NCBI GenBank assembly: GCA_017562135.1
Contig: QEYB01000229.1
Location: 434,001-498,000 of the forward strand
Length of the DNA stretch: 64,000 bases
Reading direction: 5' to 3'
Source: Dipylidium caninum
Lineage: Eukaryota; Platyhelminthes; Cestoda; Cyclophyllidea; Dipylidiidae
In this document: positions 13,072 through 25,000 of the stretch, in pieces
Layout: the number at the start of each line of letters is the position of its first letter
How positions within the stretch are numbered: position 1 is the stretch's first letter
Position numbers and translations under genes: made by a program
Notes under the pieces: generated by a model
What the model saw: only the letters and a program-made list of their open reading frames with translations
What the model was told of the DNA's origin: nothing
The model's database searches: none

Positions 13072-16000
13072 TTAATTCAAAGAACCCTTTACCTCCTTAG
13101 ATTTCTGCCCCGCAGCCTAAAAAACCAAGAACGCATGAATCAGTTGAGGGCAGATCTTGGAAAGTATAGAAATGCAAAAAAGACGCCTACCCCAGCAGCA
13201 GTTCCCACTTTCCTCGCCTGTGGAACATCATACTGCTCCATCCACATGACGCGACGCATGGTCTCCGGTAGGCTTTGGAGACTGGAAGAGTGAACGGAGG
13301 ATAAGGTAGAAGCCGAACCGCGCATGTAGTCAACATCCGAAACAATGCAGTCCGATTCCAGTGGAGGATACTCTAATGATACATCGTCACCCATGTAAAC
13401 ACCTCCGGTGTCAGCATCAACCTCGTCCTCACTCAAATTGCAAAGATCGGGGAATCGAGGATGGGGATGATTAGTGGACTTTGTGGAATTGCCAGTGAAA
13501 TGCTTCTTGGAACGAAGTGTGGAGATTGTGCGGACCCACGCGGCCATGCGACGCTTGGGCGGAGCATGGCCGCGAGAGATGGAGGAGCGTGTATTTTTCT
13601 CATCAAATTCGGAGGCCTGCGATGTTGAACTCAAACCAACCACTGACTTGAACGGCATTCTAAAGTAAGCACAAATATTAACCTAAACGTGCAAAACCTT
13701 CAGTCACGAGAAAAGGGGTTTCAGTGTACTGAGGCGCAAGACTTCAGAGCAAATTTTCAATTGTCAACAGAAATTTCAACAAGAAACAAATGAGTGGGCG
13801 GACAGAAAACAAATCCAATGCCCCTCGAAAATTAAATTTATTCAAAATTTTTCGAACGTCACCTACGCGTAAAAAAAATTCAATGAAAATGACAGAAAAT
13901 CAAAAGAACCATAAAAAGCACCTAAGATGTTCCCTGGTGGCCCATTACCAAAAAAAGAACTTTGCCGCAAAAATAAAACGGGACAACAAACCCTTTTTTG
14001 GCATCCATTGCATTATTATCCGACGCCATCGAGGACTGCATGGCACCCGCTGCTGTTCCACCGGTGGGCCTTTTTCCCCTCAACATGCTACGTGTCTTAA
14101 GAAAAAGAGCCGAATGCCCAGTAGAGGGCTTAGTACGTCCCACAAGCCATCGCGATCGTGAGCGCACGAAATTTCCGGTTGGTAAATGATTAACAGACTG
14201 ACACGGCAGCGGGGCTGAAGGCTCGACCGATTCGCTGACCAAAATTCCGCTTCCTCCTCCAACAACTTGTCGCCGCTCCGGTGGGAGGAGAGAGAGGAGG
14301 TGATTGATAAGTTTGCCCTGTTGCTCAGTTGTGGTGGTGAGGCGAACCACCTCATTATTCATCGCCGTCCTCACAGCCTCAGCCTCGTCTGCCTGCGCTG
14401 CAGCGTCCTCCTCCGCTTTCACAGCCCTCCCAATCGCTGCGTCACGCTCAGCCAACAACTTAGTATTGACGTTGCGTAAGCGTTCCAGTTGTTGGCGTAC
14501 TTGTGTCAGCTAGGGAGGAGAAAAAGGACAGAGGTCAGGTCACATTAACGCAGCAAGAAAGAGAAAGGCAGATGACTCACTTCCTCAGTGTGAAGACGAC
14601 AATTCTTCTCAGCCTCATCGAGCTTAACTTTCAACGCCTGGGCCTCGTCCACAGCTTTCCTGTCGACTGAGTTCTATAAGCAGAGGAAAAAATCGGTTAC
14701 AATTCTGTGAAAGTACAAATTTCATTAAAGAAAAATAACATACCAGCAAGTCTTTGAGGCTGTTGAAGTCCAACAAACACTTGCGTGTCTCGTTTAACTC
14801 CTCGACAAGCTTGGCTTTCTCTAAGGTCAACGCATTCAATCGTGCCTCCAATTTCAGTAGCGCTTGTCTAGATTCATAGATTAAAAAGGTGGACAAGTGA
14901 AACACGGTAACAAATGCTAGATCGACAAATATCTGGGATTATTCACATAAATGGGATGGGGGTTTTGATTCAACGCAATTTACTAAGGCAGTATTCGATG
15001 TCACTCAAGAAGAAATCTTTAACTTAATATGGACAGTTTAAATAATTAGGGGAATAAAGCCAGTTTTTTGTCGATCTCACGGAGTTATCAAAGAAAATTT
15101 AAGTATTTGAATTCATTTATCCAATGCAAAGTGAACTCCGTACTTTTCCTCCGACTGTTGTTTTATGCTTTTGTTGACAACGTTGTCCAAATCAGTAAGG
15201 ATTTCTGCCTCGTAGACGGATGTTTGCAACCTCTTGCGCAAGTTCTGCGTGAAAAGTATACAAGTTAGAGTGGGACGAGATTACACACGATATACGACTT
15301 CGCTCACTTGAATCTCTTCCTCCTGAAGAGTGATTTGCTTTTCCAGAAACCGATTCCGTCGCTTCACTTCCATAATCTTAGACATAGCTTCCTCTCCAAT
15401 GCTCGAAGTCTCCAAGATACTCAGTCGACTCTGTACCATAGTTGAGTTATCAACCCTATGTATGTACAAGAAATCAACTTAACTGTAATGAACACGGTTG
15501 AACCCCATAAAACATTCAAATCAAAGCAGTATTATGAGCGAAGCAATACCACACGCTCAAATAATAAGACCGGAGATCCCAGACAAGAGGTAATCAGTTT
15601 TGCGCAAAACGACCAGGGAATGAATGTGCACGACGACGCGGCCTAGTGAAACCGGATCAATAGGACATTCATATAGCAGTAGAGTCGAATAATGTTAACA
15701 TCCAAGGAAGATAATACAAGCGCGTGTCAATGAATATCCAGATGTCTAATTCACAAGTTCCGCATCCGATTTGAGTTCACGCATGCTACGTCATAATATG
15801 GTTAGATAAAGGAAGTACACCCTTAGATAGAAGAGGAACAAAAGACAGACCATGCCTTCCGAAGGGTAGAAATGTCTTAATGTATTCGAAATCCTGATAT
15901 GTTAATACAGGACCGATGGCCAGACACTTTGGAAAAAATCGGTGAAATTCTTCAGAGGCTAAGGAAACTTATGATGTGAGTGCAGCCCCCCAAAACTTCC

Positions 16001-18729
16001 TACCCAAGTTTAGAAAAAATCGTTAATTGTGAATTAACCCGGTACTGCGTAAGCAAAGACAACTCACAGAGCACGAAGATGTTTCTGGCGACACTGTGAC
16101 TCGCCAATAAGCATGGTAGGAGTAAAGGAGAACCCAACAAAAGGGAGATCGGCGGCGTATGCGGGTCCCTGCCAGGAGATGTCCTCTACTTCCTGCACTT
16201 CTTCAACGAGAGGAGCCGCGGCGGCCTCGACGATGGCGCGACGTTGAAGCTCCTTCGCTGAGTGTGGATCTACATTTTCGAGATTGGAGAGACGGCGTGG
16301 CTGGTCGGCGCAGTGTGATGAGGGGCAAAAGCCGCGCGAGGGGGAGATTTTTAGATCGTTCGACAGGTCATGCAGAACTTCGTCACGAGTACGTGTCCCT
16401 CCGCAAGAAAAGTTCCCGACATCGTCCAGCTGACCCACTGGTGGCAAGTAAGGTGGTGTGTCTAAAATGGAAAAACTACATCATATATTTTAGAATAGGG
16501 TAAACAAAACAAGAACAAAGATACAATACCTAAAATGTTAACGAAAAGGTGTCGAAAAGGCGGATGCCTATGAAAAAGCAAAAGTGTATATAAAAGGAAT
16601 GACTTTTAATAGGAAAGTAGACAGACTCTATTGAAATTTAGCACAAATATCTAGGGGAAAAGTCAAATGTTTAGCTACTTTTGAACTATTAACGACTTAG
16701 AGGAGAGAGAAAAAATGGAAGTCAGAAAAAACATAATGAGGATGACACCAAACGTATTCTGTCAAAACTAAGAGGAAATTGTTAAATAAGGAATGAAGGG
16801 TGAAAAAAAGCTACCAGCACAAGACGACTAAGACAAGAAGATTTTAAAGTCCAAAACATATTAATTAACCTTTCTAAAATGTTTTAACAGCAAATCACAC
16901 TTTATCACCTACATTCTTACCTAAAAAAAGACTAGATGAATGCGGAAAGAGGAACTATAAAAGACCGGAAACTAATGCGATCAGACAATAAGTGCAGTTG
17001 AAAACAACAGAGGTATAGCGTTTTTGGATATATTGTGTAGTTTTCGACTCACGTTGTCTGATAGTGGCAAAATCCACATTCTGGAAGAAGGGATGCTGAA
17101 CAATCCCCTCATAATCCAGTCGATCACCAGGTTCACAGATGAGCTTGCGAATGAGATCCTTGGCGGCCTCAGGAACATCCACATTGTGAGGAAACTCCAG
17201 CGTGTCTTTAAATTTTACAATATTGTCCATCATCTTGTCATCATCGTCTTCATAAAAAGGCGTTTGTGTGTAAAACATCTCATATATGAAAACTCCAATG
17301 GCCCAATAGTCGTAGTTGGGACCAACACGAAGGGGGTCCTTGGGGCCTCGCTTACGCTGGGTTAGGAGCTCGATATTTAAATATTCTTTCGTGCCCACCA
17401 TTGTCGGGCAGATACACTACAATGCAACAACTTAGTACGTCACAGTGAGGAAAAAAAGAAAAGACTGCATCCTCACAACTTACCTCTCCATTAGAATTCA
17501 AACGAATAGCTGAACCAAAGTCAATCAATTTAAGATGACCGCTACGTTCAATCGCAAAGTTTTCGGGCTTGATATCACTACAAGAGGGAAAAATGTACAT
17601 TTGGATAAGTATTTGAAACTCACCAATGAATATAGCCCATTTGATGCAGAGAATGTGCCGCTTCAACTACCCAGCTGCGTAAAACTGAATCATTTCTGAA
17701 TCGAGTAAGTGAGCAGCTCTAAGGAAAGAAAAAAAAAGATAATTCGAGCAACCTCTTGCCTCTATAGAAAGGAAACAATACTCACTTGTTGAGAAAAATG
17801 TACATATCGCCGCCAGGTTCGTAGTCCATTACCAAATGTAATTGGCTTTCGTCTTGAAAAGCGTAGTATAAATGAGGTAACCACGGGTTATCAATCATCG
17901 TGGCCTGAGCTAAAACCGTGCGTTCCAACAAAAGCTGAGCCCCTTCCTGCGTCATAAAATGCAAATAAATATATGTGGTTTAAGTAAATTAAATGAAATA
18001 AGGATATAAAAAGTACCGGGTCGTGAAAGAGCCAAGAACCCTTGAACTGTGACTTCATTGCATAAACAGAATGGGGCGGAGACTTTTCATGTACTACCCG
18101 AACAACGCCACAAGCGCCGCGACCAATTATTTCTCCCAAGGTAAAATCATTCATTGAAACGCGAAGATCGACCAGTTTACGCAGAATTGGATCAACTGCA
18201 AGAGATAGAACAAATTAAAAACAGATATAAAAAACAAACATAATAAAAAACAAGGATTACCGCGGTTCAGGAAAAAATCCATTACATTCAGAGTGGAAGC
18301 CGTTGATTCACTATATCTCTTTTTCTGTAAGGTCTCGCATTCGTCATAGAGGTGTTCGATGGCGTTCCTTGCAATATACATACCATCCAGGAGGCCATCA
18401 ATAGACAGTAAACAAGGATCGGCACAGGCTATCTCCGTTAACTCAGCAGATATCTTTTCCGGTATTGCGGCTTTAGGTTTATCACTTGAATCGAATGGGA
18501 GATTAATCCCAAAACTGGGAGTACAGAGAAGAGGCGGGCGGGAAATTATGTTGAATAGAGCACGTGTCCTATGAGCTACTGAAAGCTCCGTCTGGAGATC
18601 TGGTGCTGGCTTTGTAGTTTCATCATTAAGGTGATCTACGACATGCTTTTCGTCAGTTATCCTTTCCTTATTGTCAGCAACACGAGAGGGTACAGGAGTT
18701 GACGTAGACAACCACGAAGTATCTGCCAT
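13072..18729 (-). CDS. CIT: Citron-kinase-like AGC protein kinase with coiled-coil tail (one-base frame break)
   Basis: Fourteen coding exons: 18729-18261, 18195-18017, 17946-17786, 17718-17624, 17577-17484, 17416-17053, 16461-16068, 15428-15308, 15244-15144, 14867-14744, 14673-14581, 14509-13992, 13659-13191, 13116-13072. Together they encode about 1075 residues if one missing base is allowed. Kinase landmarks are the Gly loop GRGACG, VAIK-type YAMK, helix-C ERTVL, YYAFQDESQLHLVMDYEPGGD, catalytic HCD-IKPEN, IDFGSAIRLNSN, and YDYW. LPFVGFSFTPTML after the kinase is the AGC tail and, with FGSA..NSN, resembles citron more than ROCK or MRCK. Coiled coil follows. The C1, PH and CNH domains of animal citron are absent. 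Exon 17718-17624 is one base short (95 where 96 is needed), shifting frame between IQFYAA and WVVEAAHS and meeting a TAG. Citron kinase acts at the midbody in cytokinesis. The last two exon borders are the least certain. Confidence 0.85.
16462..17052 (-). other. Intron between the kinase domain and AGC tail
   Basis: Starts CAAC|GTGAGT and ends CCATTTTAG on the minus strand. AT-rich, no other feature seen. Confidence 0.7.
17624..17718 (-). other. CIT: Frameshifted kinase exon (helix E to HxD)
   Basis: The exon has correct splice sites at both ends. Its first half reads AAHLLDSEMIQFYAA in the incoming phase, its second half WVVEAAHSLHQMGYIH in the outgoing phase. These align without a gap to human citron '[22 protein letters not shown]'. 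One base is missing near 17665-17670. Without it the frame hits TAG four codons later. It could be an assembly or sequencing deletion, an allele, or a real null. Confidence 0.85.
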
Positions 18730-19034
18730 TTCTAATGAAAACAAGACATTCTGAGCAGAACAAGAATACAATACAATATGAAAATGTTTATAATGAACGT
18801 TAGCTACCTTAGGGCTGTGAGCAATGGGAAGCCGCCAATGCCAACAGCCAACTGCCTTTAAATTTTCAGGACCGCCACAAAATCATAGTCATGTTATCGA
18901 TCTATTCTAACAAAGATATTTTTGCGTTGTTATTGTGCAAAAAATTATTTTATCTTGTAATATAATGTTGACGGCACGTATCAACATTTATTTGACTTAC
19001 ATAATTATTTTCCATCCACTGAAGCTATAGGTTA
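18730..19034. promoter_or_regulatory. Shared head-to-head promoter region of the citron-kinase and ARMC9 genes
   Basis: The kinase start codon (18729, minus) and the first possible ARMC9 ATG (19035, plus) are 305 bases apart and divergent. The kinase start is preceded by an acceptor (TTTCATTAG|AA-ATG), so a 5' UTR exon of that gene lies upstream and may overlap ARMC9 sequence. No CpG island or clear core element is visible; the region is AT-rich. Confidence 0.55.
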
Positions 19035-22000
19035 ATGTCCGGATTACCATACGATGAACCACTCTTTCCTACCGCGGGGAAAAATTGTGATTGGCTTTGG
19101 TGGCATTACCACGCTATTCGCAAGCCTCAGCTTACGGGCCTTGTACTTTCGAATCGTGTAAAGGTATTAAAAATTAACTTTGTGCTCTGCGTTTTTATTG
19201 TAAGATGCAAGGAACTTTGAGTTTTTTGTAATAGAATATAACCACGCTATGACAGCGACCATGAACAATGCATCATGTAGTACCGCGCAACTAATTTAAC
19301 GTAAGTTTACTTAAAAATGGTAAGTGAGTTCAGTTGTACAGAGTAAATTACATCATTTTACTGTGAGGACAATGCCCCTTGGCCTCTAATATCTTTAACT
19401 TAAGCGTGGATGCGCTCTAATTTAAGGTCATGGTCACTACGGACGCCTTTAATAACGTTAGCTCTATTGGTTTTTACATGGTTTGACAGTTGCTCCATGA
19501 AGTGGATTTTGGATGGCTATGAATAATTATCAGGTTGAACAAGACTTAAACTGTCTCTATGGCATGTTTATCGAAGTATGTGTCGAGTCGAATCCTATCG
19601 TTTTAGTTTTTCGATTATTACTATATGGAAAAGTCCAAAAGTAGCTTGGCGGAAGAATGGAAATTAATCACAAATGAAAGAATTAACTTCAAAGACGACT
19701 GGAAAGTAATGAATCCCTTGTATTCACACTTCTAGGTTCGGCTTCTCAAAGCCTTCGACAAAGGGGATGGCCAAGCATTTCATGAATGCTGGAAGAATCA
19801 CTTTCATGAAGATATCGGGGAGGCAATGAAAATTCGGCCTTTGGAGTTTTACCTTCAGCTTTACTTTATTACTGTCAACTGGGACTCCGACTCTGATGTT
19901 TGTGTTTTTATATCTTTGAACAGTGCTTTCATAGGCCAAACGAAAAGGACGTCTTCAAGAGTTCCGGGAATTTTTGGATACGGAAGGCAAAGCGTTGAGT
20001 CACATTTCCGAATTCCTCCCATTTTATGCTTTTCCATACGTTGAAAATCCGAAATCACACCCTGCTTATCGGACATTGTTTGAACCTCAATGGACTAACG
20101 ACCTAAAACGCAAACTTGTGTCTTTTCTCGAACCTTCTAAGGATGATAATCGCCCCCTACCTAAAATATTTTCCTTGATATCTCACCCGAAAGAGGCCTC
20201 CAACATGCACGAAAAGCAGTTGCAGGTTAGCATTTGATGTTTTTTTTACTTGATCAGTTTGCTTATTGTCTAAACGGACAGTTATTTCCACTTATCTCGT
20301 AAAATGTCACACTAGTTATATAATGAGCCACTAATGTCGTTGTTATCATCGTAAAATATGTTTTTGACCAAAGGCCTTGTTAGGATCCAAACGACGTGTT
20401 GAATTATTACAACGTGATATGAGTAACCCTCACAGAAATCAAAGATATAACTGTAAGTCGGTCATGGTGAAACAAGTAATAATCGGGGAGGAGGGAAAAC
20501 CCCGATTCTAATCGGAGCCCCGTATTCTGTCGCTTCGCAGGGAATCAAGGAATGCACAAGTCACGTAGTGCCATTTAGATAGGCTTAACGTCCTTTTGGC
20601 ATAAAGATAGGAGCTGCTTCTTTATCTGTATGTTTCGCTAAAAAGCTTATACGGACTAGGTCATTATATGCATTCGTCGAACCCTTTGTACTTTATCAGA
20701 ATCGCCTCGCAGACGCTGAACGTCGGGTAGTTCAAGCTCAGCAACGCTTTATTAAGATTCAAAACGACTACCAGAGCTTGTTAGGTATCACCACTGATTT
20801 GGTGGACACGTTGGAAGGCGCGCTGCGTGGAAATCATATCGAACCTGATGTTTTACAAAGGATCTGCTCACGCCTCGTCACATCACATCGGGTCTCCGGG
20901 TTTAGTGGTGCGGGAGGTGTTGGTGAGGATGACGCCTTTGTGGGTGGCCTTACGCAGGCCCAGTCTGCTGCCAACTTCAGCTATGGCGACACGCTCCGTC
21001 AATCTCTTTTTTTGCGGCCTCCTCAGGAAAATGGAATGTGAGTTGTTCGTGAGATGTCAAATTTTCATCTTTTATTGGATAAACAAAGTTGTGCGATGTT
21101 TTATTTATCAATGAACAGTTAATAAGTGCTCTTGCCGATTTATTGTTAGGAAATTTAATAAATTGAGCATCATTTAACGATGGGTAGTAAGTACCACCAA
21201 GAAATAACTCTATGAAGCTTAAGAAATACTTGTTGAACAGATAACTAACAATAATTGACATACAAAACAGCCCCTGAAAATTTATATTGCTTGAGAATTA
21301 CAACGTAATTAAAAACGACAGATGCAATTCCACCTTGTGTCTGCTGCAAATATTAAAGGAAACTTTTCGGTGGATGACATCTCGTCCCATTTTCATTTGG
21401 TGTTAACCTGTTGGTAGCATATATTTTAGTTGAGTTTTTAAAAGACAGATTAAGACTACCTGATGTCCTCACTTTACGAGACGTTTTATATTGCAGAAGT
21501 ATAGTATGACAAAGAGGAATTTTATTAATTTGGACAAGAAAGAAGTGGGTTTAACTTCCTTCTTGGGGGAACTTTAACATGAATATTACCAGAATGAGAA
21601 GAATGGGGCTTATCCCGTGTCAAGCCTAGCCTTTTTGTACGGAAATACCCTTTAAGGTCACCTAAAGCAAGAAAATGTTACGTTACCTAAAAATGTCACG
21701 AACTTCTGAACAAAGAGACAAATTTTTCATCATTAAAGCTTGTCCGAGCATGTAAGTCATGATGCCCATCTGAAAGACATTCTGTAAACTGTTAACCAAT
21801 CTCAAAATTCATAAAATATAGCTGTCGGAGTAAGGCAGTTCATTCTCTTCCCGTTTGGGGGGAAGACTACATTCTTTGTCACGGAACAGGAAGATGGAGA
21901 CAATCCGGGTGTATTTAGAGTGCCTGCCTTAACGCTTCTCATGGGGCAATAAGCTCGCATTTTGGCAAATGTTTACATGGCACTACAATGTGTGATTATG

Positions 22001-25000
22001 GTTTACGTCATACTTTTTTTCTTTGTCATTCATGGAAAGGGAGTGACACGTAGGTTGTTTACTTATTCCCCATTTGTGACTATATTTTCTTCACAAAGTC
22101 TTGTCCACCTCTCTGATGGCAATTGCTTACGGATTTCTTTTAATTTCCACACCAGCTATCAGCAGACATGGGGCTCGTTCGAACTTGACTTTGACAAGAT
22201 AAATGACGCTTTGAAAGGTTCAAATCAGACTCAAATTTGGCGTCTCTTGCAAGCCCTTCGATGGGTAGGTTCTCTTCTATCTGTCGATAAAAATGTCCTT
22301 ATCTGTGCTTTTTTTCAACTAATATATATTTTTTATCCTTGTGCTTTGCAACTCCCTTTCAGTCTTAGTACTTCTTTTGTCTTGAGTAGTGACAATGAGT
22401 TGCACAATCTTTCTTTTCTAAGATTCTCACTTAGCACCTAGTGAATCAGTGGAACCTATCTTCTTATCTCTCCATACCTTTTATATTTGAAATCATTCAC
22501 TCCCTTTTGAATACCAGCGGCCCCATTACGCTTAAAATTCACGGACTTACCTTCCAGTCTACAGGCCTCCAGTAGTCTCTGGATAATTTGTTCCATTTCG
22601 GCTGTTATGCTCTTGTTTCGTAAGAGCTAAACGACTATTCCAATTTGGATTTCCAGTGATTGCATATAATCGAGTTAAAGTAAGGAACTGTAGTATCTTG
22701 GCATACCTTTCAGATTTACCCTGGTCTGGAATGGTCAGTAGGTAAAGGTGTAACTCCACGAGTCCCCGACTCAGAGGTGAAGATGTGTGTGTGTAGAACG
22801 CATTTGCAGGGTGCTGACACCTTAGATTTCCACAGTTTCAGTGCCTCCTTCCATTCATTTGCTCTTTCTTCTTCTTCCTAGCAGATAATCACCTCCTTAT
22901 TTTATTTATGTCTTTATTTGATACTGCAGCGTTTAACCAAAACAACCGTTGAAATGCGCGAAGCTTGCCTCACCGATTTCATAAGGCATGACCTCCTTGA
23001 TTTGACCCTCTGGAGTGATGACACTCGTCGACAACATCACTTGAGTGTTTTGGAACACTGTCTGTGCCGCGTCTCTCTCAAAGTCACTGAGGCCAGTGCC
23101 CGACTCCTCAACGCATTAGCCTCCCTCTCTCGTGGTCGTGCCTACCTCGCCCAAAACGCCGCGGCGGTCACACTACTGAGTCAACAGATCTTCCGTCTGG
23201 AGGGGGGCCACGAGTCGTCCACAAGGGAGAATCTTATTGGCGCTTTGCAAAAATTGAGTCTCCGGTTTGTCTTCTCCTTTCATTGGCTAATCAAAAAAGT
23301 ATTAATTATCATCCCTTGAGAAAGTGTAATGCGTCGCACGTTTTCCTTCTCGCTACTGTCCATTGTTGAAGCTGATCTGGGGTCTTTGGCTAATTATAAC
23401 CTAACACAGAGACAAATGTCGTCCCCTCAGTGAACTAGTTGAAGGCATCTACCTTTCTCCCAAGTTGACATGTTGCGCTAAGTGGGCCATTTCTCCTCAA
23501 CGTCCTTCCCGACACTCAAATTTGCGAACCACTTCAGCGTTGGCCTTGCTTATTTCTCACATTCTCTTGTCTAAACGACGCAAATTTCAGGCTTCATCCC
23601 ATCGGCGTGGTGCTCACTCCCCGGAGTGTGAGTTCAGCTTGTCCTCCCGAGGGTTGGCAGACGAGTCTCCTTGGAGAGATTGACATGCCATAGTCGTAAT
23701 AAGACTTTTTACCAAGACGACCGTCAGATAATGTCTCAGACAGTTGAACCTTCGTGACTGTCACATCACAACACTAGAAAAAGTTGTTTGTTCTTTAATC
23801 TCTTAAACACTCATTCGTTTTATCTCGGCTGTTTCAAAATTGCCCGAATTCTTCTCCTAACTTCTCGGAGAGGGCAAAACAAACAAAGAAAAGGCTCGTG
23901 ATACAGAAATCCTGGTACTATCCGTTTCTGTTGCTAGGCAACATCTAACAACTATTGCGTTGCCATTATTACCGTGGCCGTAGTTCCCTCCCGAGTAGGC
24001 CTTCCACTTGTAATTCAGGCTACTTAGCTTTAACAACACGAGATATAATGAAGTAGTCGCATGCAGTGGTGATTAAGTTCTTTACTACGTTTCTACACCC
24101 GCCTTAAGAAAGTCTTCTCGCTGTCCCCGGCCTTGGCGGAGGGAGTGAGATGCGAGTGATTCAATTACTTCATTCGCCAAAGAAATTAACGTCAAACTAC
24201 TTTCCCTTTCTACGTACCATTTGTTTACGCCTTAAAATGATGGTCGACTTCGAAAATAGCCTGTCACTTACCGCTCTTCTCAGTCGAATTGCCGTTTTTT
24301 TTTGTCAAAAATGCATCTGTACCGATAATTGTTAACCATATATGTCGTCTTTTTCACATTTTAATTCTTAGAAAATAAGCCGAAAGATGGTTGAAATCTC
24401 TTCCAGAATTCTATTTTAGTGGAATGGGGAGAAGGGAAGGGGAGACGTCAGGCACACTGCCATCTGCTTCGGGTGAGGTTGTCTGAGGCGTTTCGGGTTG
24501 ATTTCGCTAATGACAGGGTTATTGAGAGGCCTGAGTTTCACTGGGGAAATTTACTGCATCGGGAAATTCCTTTCTGTCCTCTTAACTACCCTGTCCTTTC
24601 GTCCTCATGTGGTTAGAATTTGCGACTATATGGTAGTCTTGGTGGAAAAGGTCGTTTTTACGAGGACTTAGGTATGATGGTGTGATTCTCTCCTAGACGT
24701 TCGATGCAGACAAAGATGACGGAGTTGGGCATGGTGGAGTGGCTGGTAAACCTCCTCGAAGACACGGACAGTCTCTCCGACTACACCATCGAGTATGCCG
24801 TCGCCCTTTTCATGAATCTCTGTCTCCGAACCGTAGGTAATTTACCCCACGCCTCTCTGCTAGCCCGACATAATTTAGAGATTCGAATCCCTAATTACAC
24901 ACCATAGGTGAAGTCCTATTTGAAAAACCCTCTTTTATCAACCTTTTTATGAAACTCTTTTTGCCCAATGCAGCCTAATCTCAACATTGAATTCATTATT

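Noticed and set aside
18730..18771. Upstream in-frame ATG for the citron-type kinase
   Set aside because: A TTTCATTAG acceptor directly precedes the ATG at 18729, so the upstream part is most likely intron.
23465..23683. Open frame in an ARMC9 intron after an AG site
   Set aside because: ARMC9 reads LSLR-RSMQT directly from exon 23264 to 24697, as in the human protein, so there is no room for an extra exon.
24885..24900. B-box-like 'gattcgaatccc' suggesting a tRNA gene
   Set aside because: No A box at the right distance and no cloverleaf arms can be paired around it.
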